From Isoptericola peretonis (GTDB taxonomy: Bacteria > Actinomycetota > Actinomycetes > Actinomycetales > Cellulomonadaceae), in assembly GCA_023241745.1 (NCBI GenBank), contig JALQCY010000001.1:708064-772063 (forward strand): a DNA stretch of 64,000 nt, written 5' to 3'. Under the pieces are notes generated by a model, which had not been told where the DNA came from, did no database searches, and worked only from the letters and a program-made list of their open reading frames with translations. Of the stretch, positions 9,469 to 17,907 are shown piece after piece (position 1 is the stretch's first letter; each line of letters starts with the position of its first letter). The translations under genes and the position numbers were made by a program.

Positions 9469-9530
9469 GTTGTGAGCACGATTTCGGGGACAATTCCTGG
9501 CTGAATTGTCCCCGAGATCGCGCTCACAAC
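9469..9530. repeat. Palindromic repeat, copy 2; probable terminator of the aldo/keto reductase gene
   Basis: 28-bp arms (9469-9496, 9503-9530) with two mismatches around the loop CTGGCT. It begins GTTGTGAGC and ends GCTCACAAC. Closely similar to the element at 1-52 in arms and flank. It lies 17 bp past the aldo/keto reductase stop on the minus strand. Confidence 0.75.
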
Positions 9531-9546
9531 ACCGTCGAGCCACGGG

Positions 9547-10608
9547 TCAGCGGCCGGTGCCGTCCACGGCGTGCGGCTCGATCGCGGCGATCTCGTCCTC
9601 GGTGAGCGCCGGGGCCGACAGCGCGGCCACGTTGTCCTCGAGCTGCGCGACCGACGAGGCGCCGATGAGGGCGGACGTGATGCGGTCGTCGCGCAGCACC
9701 CATGACAGGGCGAGCTGCGCGAGCGTCTGGCCGCGACCCTCGGCGACCGCGTTGAGCGCGCGCGCCCGCTGCAGGTAGGTGTCGGTGAGGTTCGACGACG
9801 ACAGGAACGGCGAGTCGCTGCGCGCGGCCCGCGAGCCCTCCGGCGCCTGGCCGCCGAGGTACCGGCCCGTGAGCAGCCCCTGCGCCAGCGGCGAGAAGAC
9901 GATCGTGCCGACGCCCAGGTCCTCGACGACGTCGAGCAGCGACTCGCTCTGGCGGCCGTCGTACGGGTCCTCGCGGTCGGCGATCTCGACGTGCCGGTTG
10001 AACATCGAGTAGCTGGGCTGGTGGATGAGCAGCGGCACGCCCAGGTCGGCGAGCACCTGCGCGGCCTCGCGGGTGCGCGACGGCGAGTAGTTCGAGACGC
10101 CGACGTACGTCGCCTTGCCCTGCTGGACGGCGGACGCGAGCGCGCCCATCGTCTCGGTGAGCGGCGTGGAGGGGTCGGGCCGGTGGTGGTAGAAGACGTC
10201 GACGTGGTCCAAACCCATCCGGGTCAGCGACTGGTCGAGCGAGGAGAGCAGGTACTTGCGCGAGCCGTGGTCGCCGTACGGGCCCGGCCACATGTCGTAG
10301 CCGGCCTTGGTCGAGATGACGAGCTCGTCGCGGTAGGGCGCGAGGTCCTTGGCCAGGTGGCGGCCGAAGTTCTCCTCCGCCGAGCCGTAGGGCGGGCCGT
10401 AGTTGTTGGCCAGGTCGAAGTGCGTGATCCCGAGGTCGAACGCGCGGCGCAGGATGGCGCGCTGGGTGTCGAACGGGTTCACGTCGCCGAAGTTGTGCCA
10501 CAGGCCCAGCGACAGGGCGGGAAGGTCGAGGCCGGAGCGGCCGGTGCGGCGGTAGGTCATCGACTCGTAGCGGGCGTCGTCGGCCAGGTACCGAGGTGCG
10601 AGAGGCAT
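9547..10608 (-). CDS. Aldo/keto reductase (MgrA/YghZ, L-glyceraldehyde-3-phosphate reductase type)
   Basis: NADPH-dependent reduction of aldehydes; family members detoxify L-glyceraldehyde-3-phosphate or methylglyoxal. 353 aa. Catalytic tetrad visible: Asp and Tyr in FDLANNYGPPYGSAE, Lys in VISTKAGYDMWPGPYG, His in FYHHRPD. The block EENFGRHLAKDLAPYRDE and the C-terminal cofactor-loop region SSVAQLEDNVAAL are typical of the YghZ/Kv-beta branch. The ATG at 10608 was chosen over 10626, since MPLAPRY fits the usual N-terminus. Single gene, ending in the palindromic terminator at 9469-9530. Physiological substrate not known. Confidence 0.85.
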   Translation of the reverse strand: MPLAPRYLADDARYESMTYRRTGRSGLDLPALSLGLWHNFGDVNPFDTQRAILRRAFDLGITHFDLANNYGPPYGSAEENFGRHLAKDLAPYRDELVISTKAGYDMWPGPYGDHGSRKYLLSSLDQSLTRMGLDHVDVFYHHRPDPSTPLTETMGALASAVQQGKATYVGVSNYSPSRTREAAQVLADLGVPLLIHQPSYSMFNRHVEIADREDPYDGRQSESLLDVVEDLGVGTIVFSPLAQGLLTGRYLGGQAPEGSRAARSDSPFLSSSNLTDTYLQRARALNAVAEGRGQTLAQLALSWVLRDDRITSALIGASSVAQLEDNVAALSAPALTEDEIAAIEPHAVDGTGR

Positions 10609-10651
10609 GCGCCCATCCTCGCGCACCCGGCCGACACGCCGCGCGCGTCGC

Positions 10652-12952
10652 TCACTCCGCCGGCGGCACCGGGAAGTTGGCGCGGAACACGTTGTCCGGG
10701 TCCCAGTCGCGCTTCACCTGGCGCAGGCGGGTGAGCGTCGGTCCCGGGAACGCGTCGGTGAGCCGCTCGGGCCGTGTGTCGGTGTCGAACGAGAGGTACA
10801 GGCCGTCGGTGTGCGGCGCCATGACCGCATCCCAGACGGCGTCGAGCCGGTCCTGCGCCGACGACATCGCCGACAGCAGGAAGTTCTGGTGCCGGTGCGC
10901 GTACGCCGTCGCGCCCTCCTCGACGTCGTTCCCCGCCCCGCCGGTGGCCCGGACCTGCAGGAAGTATGCCTCCCCCGACAGCGCGAGCTTCTCGAACGCG
11001 CGCGCGGTGGCGGTGTCCAGGTGCGCGACCAGCCCCGACCGCACGGCAGGGTCGCCGCCGCCGGAGTGGTGCTTCTCCCCCGCCTGCACGACGCCCGCGT
11101 ACGGCAGCAGGTACGCCTGGTGCCCGAGCAGCGGGCCGGTGCCGGCCAGCCGCTCGAGCTGCTCGACGGCGGCGTCCGTGTCGTCGCCCGCCCAGACGGT
11201 CATGAGCTGCGCGACGGGCCCCTGGTCCTCGCTGCCGTCGGCGAGCCGCCCCCGGCGCCCGGGCGAGAGGATGAGGAAGCTGGTCAGCTCGCGCGGCGCG
11301 GACTCGACGACGGCGCCCCACCGCTCCAGCACGCCGGCGACGTCGGTCGCGTCGAGGGTCATCTGCGAGAACACGACGGCGCCCTGGTCGCCGAGCGGCA
11401 TCGCCTCGATCTCGACCCAGGTCACGGCTCCGAGGTTGCCCCCGGCCCCGCGCAGCCCCCAGAACAGGTCGGGGTGCTCGTCCGCGGACGCGCGCACCAC
11501 GCGCCCGTCGGCCGTGACGACCTCGGCCGCGACGACGTGGTCGATCGTCAGCCCGTAGATCCGCCCCAGGAGGCCGACGCCGCCCGCCGTCGCGAGGCCG
11601 CCGACACCGACGCCGCCGGAGTCGCCCGAGCTGATGGCCCAGCCCCGCGGGGCCAGCACCTCGGCCACCCGGCCCCAGGTCGCGCCGACCCCCACGCGCA
11701 CCCGCCGGGTCGCCTCGTCGACCACCTCGACCTGGTCGAACGCTCCGAGGTCGACGACGATCCCGCCGTCGTTGGTGGACCGGCCGCTGATGCCGTGCCC
11801 GCCCGACCGCACCCCGAGCGGCACGTCCTGCGACCGCGCGAACCGCACGGCCTCGGCCACCTGCTCGGCGTCGCGGGGCCGCAGCACCAGCCCGGGCGCC
11901 CCGGAGCGCAGGTAGTTGTGGCGCACCCCGTCGTAGGCGCGGTCGCCCGGCTCGACGGCGGTCGCCGCCAGGGACGGCGGCACCGCCGCGTAGTCGATCC
12001 CCGGGCGCCGCAGCGCGATCGCCCGGGCGCCGCGCTGGGTGGCGGCCGGCGCCGTGCCCGACGTCCCGCGCTCGCGTGCCACCACCTCGCGCACGGCGGG
12101 CGCGATCTCCTGTCCGTAGACGTCGATGAGGCTCGGGTCGTCGGCGGCCAGGATGATCGTGCCGATCCCGTCGGTGAGCGCGAGCGCGGCCAGCTCGTCG
12201 ACCCACTGCTCCACCGGACCCTGCAGGAAGCCCCGCGGCTGCGCGGTGACCGCGCCCTGCACGTTGAGCAGGCGCCGGATCTCCGCCGGGTGCCGCCCTG
12301 CCTCCTGTGCGGCCTCGTCGATGATCGCGTGCCCGCGCTGCAGGTCGCCGTCCTCGAGGTACGCCAGCGAGGGCAGCCAGCCGTCGGCCTTGCGGGCGAT
12401 GAGCCGGAGCATGCGGGGCTTCAGCGCGCCCAGCCAGATCGGGACGTCGTGGGCCGGCTCCGGCCCGCGCTTGGCACCCGAGACGCGGTGGTGGGCGCCG
12501 TCGACGCGCAGCGCCCGGCGCTCCCGGCCGTCCCAGATGCCGCGGATGATGTCGAGCGCCTCGTCGAGCGCGTCCACGGACTCGCCGGGGCTCAGGCGGG
12601 TGCCGCCCATCGCCACGATCGGGTCCCAGAACCCGCCCGCGCCGAGACCGAGGGCGGATCGGCCCCCGGAGAGCAGGTCGAGCGACGCGACGGCGCGCGC
12701 CAGCACCGCGGGCGGGCGCAGCGGCAGGTTGAGCACGTTGCCCGCGACGGTGACGCGCTCGGTCTGCGCGGCCACCCAGGACAGCAGGGTCCACGTGTCG
12801 AGGAACCCCGGCTGGTACGGGTGGTCCTGGAACGTCACCAGGTCCAGGCCCGCGGCCTCCGAGGCCTGGGCGAGCCGCACGGGTTGCTGCGGGTCGCGGT
12901 TCGTCGGGGTGAGGAACGTGCCGAAGACCAGGTCGTGGCCGTAGTCCGTCAT
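10652..12952 (-). CDS. Fusion: LLM-class flavin-dependent oxidoreductase + FAD-linked (BBE-type) oxidase
   Basis: 766 aa with two complete redox modules. Residues about 5-310 are a luciferase-like monooxygenase fold (FGTFLTPTN..., FQDHPYQPGFLDTWTLLSWVA, ALGLGAGGFWDP, VPIWLGALKPRMLRLIARK). Residues about 335-766 are a VAO/berberine-bridge-enzyme flavoprotein: the PP-loop GLVLRPRDAEQVAEAVRFAR, RSGGHGISGRST with the His expected to bind FAD covalently, GVGVGGLATAGGVGLLGRIYG, and the C-terminal BBE motif WDPDNVFRANFPVP. The second, Cys-linked FAD attachment site of bicovalent enzymes is not apparent (AGGVGLL in its place). Divergent from a MarR gene with a palindromic operator between, so probably an inducible oxidative detoxification or catabolic enzyme. 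Substrate unknown. Confidence 0.85.
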   Translation of the reverse strand: MTDYGHDLVFGTFLTPTNRDPQQPVRLAQASEAAGLDLVTFQDHPYQPGFLDTWTLLSWVAAQTERVTVAGNVLNLPLRPPAVLARAVASLDLLSGGRSALGLGAGGFWDPIVAMGGTRLSPGESVDALDEALDIIRGIWDGRERRALRVDGAHHRVSGAKRGPEPAHDVPIWLGALKPRMLRLIARKADGWLPSLAYLEDGDLQRGHAIIDEAAQEAGRHPAEIRRLLNVQGAVTAQPRGFLQGPVEQWVDELAALALTDGIGTIILAADDPSLIDVYGQEIAPAVREVVARERGTSGTAPAATQRGARAIALRRPGIDYAAVPPSLAATAVEPGDRAYDGVRHNYLRSGAPGLVLRPRDAEQVAEAVRFARSQDVPLGVRSGGHGISGRSTNDGGIVVDLGAFDQVEVVDEATRRVRVGVGATWGRVAEVLAPRGWAISSGDSGGVGVGGLATAGGVGLLGRIYGLTIDHVVAAEVVTADGRVVRASADEHPDLFWGLRGAGGNLGAVTWVEIEAMPLGDQGAVVFSQMTLDATDVAGVLERWGAVVESAPRELTSFLILSPGRRGRLADGSEDQGPVAQLMTVWAGDDTDAAVEQLERLAGTGPLLGHQAYLLPYAGVVQAGEKHHSGGGDPAVRSGLVAHLDTATARAFEKLALSGEAYFLQVRATGGAGNDVEEGATAYAHRHQNFLLSAMSSAQDRLDAVWDAVMAPHTDGLYLSFDTDTRPERLTDAFPGPTLTRLRQVKRDWDPDNVFRANFPVPPAE

Positions 12953-12996
12953 GCGGGACCTTTCGCGGGAGGACCGCTCCCGCGAGGCGGCGGGAG

Positions 12997-13017
12997 ATCG
13001 TCTGTCACACAGACGAT
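12997..13017. promoter_or_regulatory. Probable MarR operator
   Basis: Perfect 9-bp inverted repeat ATCGTCTGT-CAC-ACAGACGAT in the divergent region between the LLM-FAD gene and the MarR gene. Size and placement fit a MarR dimer site. Confidence 0.65.
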
Positions 13018-13054
13018 ATCAGCGGCAACTCTTCTGATCGACCGCACATTCCCG

Positions 13055-13060
13055 TACGAT
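13055..13060 (+). promoter_or_regulatory. Probable -10 box of the MarR gene (leaderless)
   Basis: TACGAT followed by 6 nt and the GTG start at 13067; no Shine-Dalgarno beyond the G-run. Predicted from spacing only. Confidence 0.45.
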
Positions 13061-13066
13061 GGCGGG

Positions 13067-13582
13067 GTGACCACCACGACCGGCACCCCGAGCAGCGCAC
13101 CCAGCGGCACGGACGACGCCCCGTCGCCGCTCGGCTGGTCGCTCGCCGCCCTGCTGCGCGAGTGGAGCGCCCGCGTCGCCGCGGCCTGCGCGGACGTGCC
13201 GCACGGCGGCCGCGGCTACGAGGTGCTCGCGGCGGTCACCCACGACGCCCCGCCCACGCAGGCCGCGCTCGCCGCGCGGCTCGGCATCGACCGCACCGTG
13301 ATGACCTACCTGCTCGACGAGCTGGCCGGCTGCGGACTCGTGGAGCGGCAGCCCGACCCGGCCGACCGGCGCGCGCGCCGCATCGTGGTGACCGGGCACG
13401 GCCGCACCGTCCTGGCCGATCTCGACGCCCGCGTGCGCGCAGCCGAGGACGAGCTGCTCGCCGGGCTGGACGACGCCGAGCGCACGGCCCTGCGGCACCT
13501 GCTCGTCCGTGCCGCCACGGGTGCGGCCCCGGGCGACGACCGCTGCGCCGTCGTCGCCCGGGTGGTGCCGCCGGCAGGCTGA
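13067..13582 (+). CDS. MarR-family transcriptional regulator
   Basis: 171 aa. Thr/Ser/Pro-rich N-terminus, then the MarR winged helix: TQAALAARLGIDRTVMTYLLDELAGCGLVERQPDPADRRARRIVVTGHGR, with the DxRxR wing. Dimerisation helices lie at both ends. It is divergently transcribed from the LLM-FAD fusion, with a 21-bp palindrome between them, so local repression relieved by a phenolic or other small ligand is the simplest model (inference). GTG 13067 was chosen from the -10 spacing; there is no in-frame ATG nearby. It converges with the SDR gene with 9 bp between the stops. Confidence 0.85.
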   Translation: MTTTTGTPSSAPSGTDDAPSPLGWSLAALLREWSARVAAACADVPHGGRGYEVLAAVTHDAPPTQAALAARLGIDRTVMTYLLDELAGCGLVERQPDPADRRARRIVVTGHGRTVLADLDARVRAAEDELLAGLDDAERTALRHLLVRAATGAAPGDDRCAVVARVVPPAG

Positions 13583-13591
13583 CTCAGCCCG

Positions 13592-14326
13592 TCACCACGG
13601 CACCGGGCCCGCCGCGTCGACGAACGTGCCCGAGGGCGCGGACGCGGGGAGCGTCGCCGCCCGGTGCACGACCTCGGCCGCCTCGTCCGCCGTCAGCGGG
13701 GCCTGGGTGCGGTTGACCGGCGTGAGCTCGGTCTGCACGAAGCCCGGGCAGACGGACGTCACCTTGATCGGGGTGTCGGCGAGCGACTTCGCCAGGGCGA
13801 CCGTGACGGCGTTGAGCGCCGCCTTCGACGACTGGTAGGCCGGGACGACCATGCCGTAGTAGGGCGACGTCGGGTCCTGCTGGTCCGCGAGCGAGCCCAT
13901 CCGGGTGGTGACGTTGACGATCCGTCCCGCGGAGCTCTGGCGCAGCAGGGGCAGGAACGCCTCGACGACGGCGACCGGGCCGAGCACGTTGGTGTCGTAG
14001 GTGGCCCGGAACAGGTCGGCGTCCACCACCTCGGCGCCGGCGGGTGCGGTCGCCTCCGGCAGGATGCCCGCGTTGTTCACGAGCACGTCGAGCCGGCCGT
14101 GCTCCGCGTCGACCTCCTTGGCGGCCGCGCGGACCTGGGCGTGGTCGGTGACGTCGAGCTCGACGCTGCTGGCTGCCAGGCCCTCCGCGGCCAGCGCGGC
14201 GGCGACGGCGCGCCCCGCCGCGGCGTCGCGGGCCCCGACGACGACGTGCGCGCCGTCCCGGGCCAGACGTCGTGCGGTGGCGAGCCCCAGCCCGCGGGTG
14301 GCCCCGGTGACGAGTGCGATCTGCAT
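13592..14326 (-). CDS. Short-chain dehydrogenase/reductase
   Basis: NAD(P)-dependent oxidoreductase of the classical SDR fold, 244 aa. Cofactor motif TGATRGLG near residue 8, NNAG at about 85 (LVNNAGILPE), catalytic YQSSK (VPAYQSSKAALNAVT), and VCPGFVQTELT after the active site. The usual catalytic Ser strand (VSS) reads VTTRMGSL, so the serine position is shifted or substituted. ATG 14326 starts the canonical MQIALVTGA; an open frame runs further upstream without ribosome-site support. Substrate unknown; close relatives are often annotated as carbonyl reductases. Confidence 0.85.
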   Translation of the reverse strand: MQIALVTGATRGLGLATARRLARDGAHVVVGARDAAAGRAVAAALAAEGLAASSVELDVTDHAQVRAAAKEVDAEHGRLDVLVNNAGILPEATAPAGAEVVDADLFRATYDTNVLGPVAVVEAFLPLLRQSSAGRIVNVTTRMGSLADQQDPTSPYYGMVVPAYQSSKAALNAVTVALAKSLADTPIKVTSVCPGFVQTELTPVNRTQAPLTADEAAEVVHRAATLPASAPSGTFVDAAGPVPW

Positions 14327-14468
14327 GAGCGGTCCTCTCGAAGAGCGGTGTCCTGCCGGCCTCTGGCGAGGACGGACGTTCAGCACACCACCCGCCGCAC
14401 GACGGGGCTGGCGGGAATCGGACCGCGTGTCGAGCCCTCGCGGCGCCGCCGTCCTCCCCGCACGAGAA

Positions 14469-14512
14469 CGGGATCTGTCGCGCCATCGGGGCCGATGGCG
14501 CGACAGATCCCG
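14469..14512. terminator. Perfect inverted repeat, terminator of the sugar ABC operon
   Basis: 21-bp perfect arms (14469-14489 and 14492-14512) separated by GG, 20 bp past the solute-binding protein stop on the minus strand. Confidence 0.7.
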
Positions 14513-14531
14513 TGCTGGGGGACGAGCTCGG

Positions 14532-15854
14532 TCAGCCGGCGATCGCGGCCCCGACGTCCTTGAGGAACGCGTCCGCCGCCTCGGCGGGCGTCATGCGCTC
14601 GAAGAGCACCTCGGTGTTGATGCGGATCATGATGTCCTGGATCTCGTTGGCCCCGTTCGGCGGCACCGGGGGGTTGTCGACGATCTCGGGCTCCAGCTCG
14701 GCCATGAAGTCCGCGACCTTCTGGTCGGCCGCCGCGAGCTCGGGGAGGATCGCCTCGCGCACGGTCAGGTTGGCCGGCAGTCCACGGTCGGTGAGCTGCA
14801 GCTTCGCGACCTCGGGGTCGTTGAGCAGGAAGTCCACGAACTTGGCCGACTCCTCCGGGTGCTCCGTCTTGGCGGAGATGGAGTAGTACATGGCCGGCTT
14901 GAAGTACATGCCGGTGCGCTCGAACTGCGACTCGCCGGGCAGGCGCAGCAGCTCGAGCTCGTGCCCGGAGGCGTCGGAGAGCGCGCCGAGCTGGTTGGAC
15001 CACCACACGCCCATCGCGCCCGCGTTGGTGCCGAGCAGCGACCCCTCCGGGCCGGCGTTCTGGTACTCCACCGAGCGGGAGGCGTCCGGCTGGCCCTCGT
15101 TGGCCATGAGGTCGAGCGACGTCTGGAAGAACTCGGCGATCGTCTCCTTCGAGACCCCGAGGGTGCCGTCCGCGTTGTAGAGCGACTCACCCTTCTGCCG
15201 GGCGAGCACGTTCAGGCCCGCCTCGTTGAAGCCGTAGTCCTGCGCGCCCCACACGCCGTCGCCGGCGGCCTTCGAGATCTTGCCCGCGATGTCGACGTAC
15301 TCGTCCCACGTCCACGCCTTGTCGTCCGGCATGTCGACGCCCGCGTCCGCGAAGATCTGCGGGTCGGCGACCATCGCGTACGCGTTCACCCCGGTCGGGA
15401 TGCCGACGAGCGTGCCGTCCACCTCGCCCGTGCTGAGGATGTCCTCGGGGATCTCGGCGGTGTCGACGGCGCTCATGTCACCGATGACCCCGCGGGACGC
15501 GTAGTCGGACAGGTACCGCTCCTCCTGGGTGATGACGTCCGGGGTGTCGCCGCCCGCGGTGGCGGTGGCCAGCTTGTCCCAGTACCCGTCCCAGTCGGTG
15601 TAGTCCGGCACCACGGTGATGCCCGGGTTCTTCTCCTCGAACAGGTCGATGATCTGCTGGGTGGTCTTGTGCCGGTCGTCCGACCCCCACCAGGCGAAGC
15701 GGATCTCGACGTCGCCGTCGCCGCCGCCGTCCTGGTCGGACGGCAGCGCGCCCGAGTCGCCGGAGCAGGCCGTGAGGGTGAGCGCCCCCGCCGCGGCGAG
15801 GGCGACGAGCGCGACGCCGCGGCGCCGCGTCGTCCGGGTGGCTGTGACTCGCAT
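14532..15854 (-). CDS. ABC transporter sugar-binding lipoprotein
   Basis: Extracytoplasmic binding protein of the carbohydrate (family 1, MalE-like) type; 440 aa. N-terminus MRVTATRTTRRRGVALVALA plus lipobox LTACSG (Cys about residue 30), so it is lipid-anchored. Mature part has FAWWGSDDRHKTTQQIIDLF, a typical solute-binding N-lobe, and TPDVITQEERYLSDYA. Third gene of a permease-permease-SBP operon, starting 27 bp after the second permease, and downstream of the paired GGAAACCGGTT operators. The pectate lyase and LacI-DUF6807 neighbours point to pectin-derived oligosaccharides, but the ligand is not determined. No ATPase gene is in the operon; as in many actinobacteria a shared MsiK-type ATPase elsewhere probably serves it. 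Confidence 0.9.
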   Translation of the reverse strand: MRVTATRTTRRRGVALVALAAAGALTLTACSGDSGALPSDQDGGGDGDVEIRFAWWGSDDRHKTTQQIIDLFEEKNPGITVVPDYTDWDGYWDKLATATAGGDTPDVITQEERYLSDYASRGVIGDMSAVDTAEIPEDILSTGEVDGTLVGIPTGVNAYAMVADPQIFADAGVDMPDDKAWTWDEYVDIAGKISKAAGDGVWGAQDYGFNEAGLNVLARQKGESLYNADGTLGVSKETIAEFFQTSLDLMANEGQPDASRSVEYQNAGPEGSLLGTNAGAMGVWWSNQLGALSDASGHELELLRLPGESQFERTGMYFKPAMYYSISAKTEHPEESAKFVDFLLNDPEVAKLQLTDRGLPANLTVREAILPELAAADQKVADFMAELEPEIVDNPPVPPNGANEIQDIMIRINTEVLFERMTPAEAADAFLKDVGAAIAG

Positions 15855-15880
15855 GAGGTTCTCCTTCGAACGCAGGTGAG

Positions 15881-16816
15881 CTACTTGATGCCGGTGGTGG
15901 CGATGCCCTTGACGAGGTACTTCTGACCGAACAGGAACACGAGGAACACGGGGATCAGCGAGACGATCGACATGGCGAACAGCGGTCCCCACGAGCTGTT
16001 GCTCGTGGCGTCCACGAAGGTGCGCAGCGCGATCGGCACCGTGTACATGTCCGGCTTGGTGAGGAAGATCAGCTGGCTGAAGAAGTCGTTCCAGGTCCAG
16101 ATGAAGGTGAAGATCGCGGTGGTGGCGAGCGCCGGCAGCGACAGCGGCAGCATGATCCGCAGGAAGATGCGCCCGTGCCCGCACCCGTCGAGGCGGGCCG
16201 CCTCGTCGAGCTCCTTCGGGATGCCGCGGAAGAACTGGACCATGAGGAAGATGAAGAACGCGTCCGTGGCCAGCAGCTTCGGCACGATCAGCGGTAGGAA
16301 CGTGTTGATCCAGGACAGCGACGAGAACAGGATGTACTGCGGCACGATGATCACGTGGATCGGCAGCATGATCGACATGAGCATGACGGCGAACCACAGG
16401 TTGCGGCCCCGGAACTTCAGCCGGGCGAACGCGTAGGCCGCCATCGCGCAGGAGACCAGGTTGCCCAGCACCGAGCCGAGCACGACGAGCGCCGAGTTCA
16501 GCAGGTAGTGGCCGAACGGGTGCAGCAGCGCGTTCCAGCCGTCGGTGTAGTTGCCGAAGTCCCACTCGGTGGGGATCAGCCCGGGCTCGCGGAAGATCAG
16601 CTCGGTCGGCTTGAACGAGCTGGCCAGCATCCACAGCAGCGGGTACAGCATGACCAGCCCGAACGCGATGAGCGCGACGTGGCGCAGCACGCGGCGGACG
16701 GCCGCTCCGGTGCGACGTCGCGGCGGACGTCGCTCGGGGTAGGAGGCCGCCACGTCGGACAGCGACGGGCGGGGGGCGGCGGGGCGCGACTCGGGGCGCG
16801 CGGGAGCGTCAGTCAT
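15881..16816 (-). CDS. Carbohydrate ABC transporter permease (MalG/UgpE type)
   Basis: 311 aa inner-membrane permease with about six hydrophobic segments (for example LIAFGLVMLYPLLWMLASSF near residue 50). The cytoplasmic EAA loop that docks to the ATPase reads LDEAARLDGCGHGRIFLRIM. It ends in the MalG-type tail VFLFGQKYLVKGIATTGIK. An unusual ~45-residue Arg/Pro-rich N-terminus precedes the first membrane helix. The start overlaps the end of the first permease by 8 nt. Confidence 0.9.
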   Translation of the reverse strand: MTDAPARPESRPAAPRPSLSDVAASYPERRPPRRRTGAAVRRVLRHVALIAFGLVMLYPLLWMLASSFKPTELIFREPGLIPTEWDFGNYTDGWNALLHPFGHYLLNSALVVLGSVLGNLVSCAMAAYAFARLKFRGRNLWFAVMLMSIMLPIHVIIVPQYILFSSLSWINTFLPLIVPKLLATDAFFIFLMVQFFRGIPKELDEAARLDGCGHGRIFLRIMLPLSLPALATTAIFTFIWTWNDFFSQLIFLTKPDMYTVPIALRTFVDATSNSSWGPLFAMSIVSLIPVFLVFLFGQKYLVKGIATTGIK

Positions 16817-17732
16817 CGTAGAAGACCCAGAACTTGGAGGCGAGGAAGTTCACGACGGTCATGCCGGCCACGACGAGCAGGAGGAACCATGCCATCGCGG
16901 ACGCGTAGCCCATCTCGTACGAGCTGAAGCCCTTCTCGTAGAGGTAGAGCGTGTAGAAGAGGGTGGAGTCGACCGGGCCGCCCGTGCCGCCGCTGACGAT
17001 GAACGCCTGCGTGAACGACTGGAACGCGCCGATCAGCTGCAGCACCAGGTTGAAGAAGATGATGGGCGTGAGCAGCGGCACCGTGATGCTGCGGAACCGG
17101 CGCCAGGCGCCGGCGCCGTCGATCGACGCGGCCTCGTAGTACATCGCCGGGACCTGCCGCAGGCCGGCCAGGAAGATGATCATCGGCGCGCCGAAGGTCC
17201 ACACGTTGAGCACCATGAGGGTGCCGAGCGCGTAGTCGGGGTGCGAGACCCAGCCGACGCCCTCGACGCCGAAGAACCCGAGCACCTGGTTCACCAGGCC
17301 GTCGGCCCCGAACACCTGGCGCCACAGGATGGCGATCGCCACGCTGCCGCCGAGCAGCGACGGCAGGTAGTACACGGACCGGTAGAACGCCAGGCCGCGC
17401 AGCCCCTTGTCGAGCACCATCGCGAGCGCGAGCGCCGCGGCGAGCTGCAGGGGCACCGAGACGAGCACGTAGGTGAAGGTCACCTTCAGCGCCTGGAAGA
17501 ACCGCGGGTCCTCGAACATCCGCGTGTAGTTCTCGATCCCGATCCAGCTCGGCGCCTCGAGCAGGCTGTAGTCGGTGAACGACAGGTACAGCGACGCGAC
17601 GAGCGGGAACGCCGTGATGAGGATCAGGCCGGCGAACCACGGCGCGAGGAAGATCGCGGCGGCCCTGCCGTCGCCCTTGCGTCGCTCCTCGCCCCTCCCG
17701 CGGGTGCGGGCGACCTCCTGGATCACCGCCAT
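16809..17732 (-). CDS. Carbohydrate ABC transporter permease (MalF/UgpA type)
   Basis: 307 aa, first gene of the operon. Hydrophobic segments include FLAPWFAGLILITAFPLVA at the N-terminus; the EAA loop is YYEAASIDGAGAWRRFRSIT. ATG 17732 was chosen because GAGGTGTCGCG precedes it; the frame is open for 94 more codons upstream, but that part would read through the promoter and operators. Partner of the MalG-type permease and the lipoprotein; divergent from the LacI-DUF6807 gene, from which its promoter is separated by two operators. Confidence 0.9.
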   Translation of the reverse strand: MAVIQEVARTRGRGEERRKGDGRAAAIFLAPWFAGLILITAFPLVASLYLSFTDYSLLEAPSWIGIENYTRMFEDPRFFQALKVTFTYVLVSVPLQLAAALALAMVLDKGLRGLAFYRSVYYLPSLLGGSVAIAILWRQVFGADGLVNQVLGFFGVEGVGWVSHPDYALGTLMVLNVWTFGAPMIIFLAGLRQVPAMYYEAASIDGAGAWRRFRSITVPLLTPIIFFNLVLQLIGAFQSFTQAFIVSGGTGGPVDSTLFYTLYLYEKGFSSYEMGYASAMAWFLLLVVAGMTVVNFLASKFWVFYDD

Positions 17733-17820
17733 CGCGACACCTCGCGGATCGGCGTGCTGGTGGGCGTCATCGCCGGCCTCCGATCTTCCTCGATCCGTCG
17801 GCTCCAGGGCGTCGTCGCCT

Positions 17821-17868
17821 GGAAACCGGTTGCTTCTCGGGAACGTATCACGAGAGGAACCGGTTTCC
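17821..17868. promoter_or_regulatory. Paired LacI-type operators and promoter of the ABC operon
   Basis: Two sites, GGAAACCGGTTGC (17821-17833) and GGAACCGGTTTCC (17856-17868), with CCGG cores 34 bp apart. On the minus strand a promoter TTGGAA-N17-TACGTT overlaps the upstream site at its -35 and has the other site just downstream of its -10, a classic repression layout. The same pair with 33-bp spacing occurs at 49544-49591. Confidence 0.75.
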
Positions 17869-17907
17869 AATGGTGTACCGTCGGCTCGTGAGCCCGAGGA
17901 GGCATCG

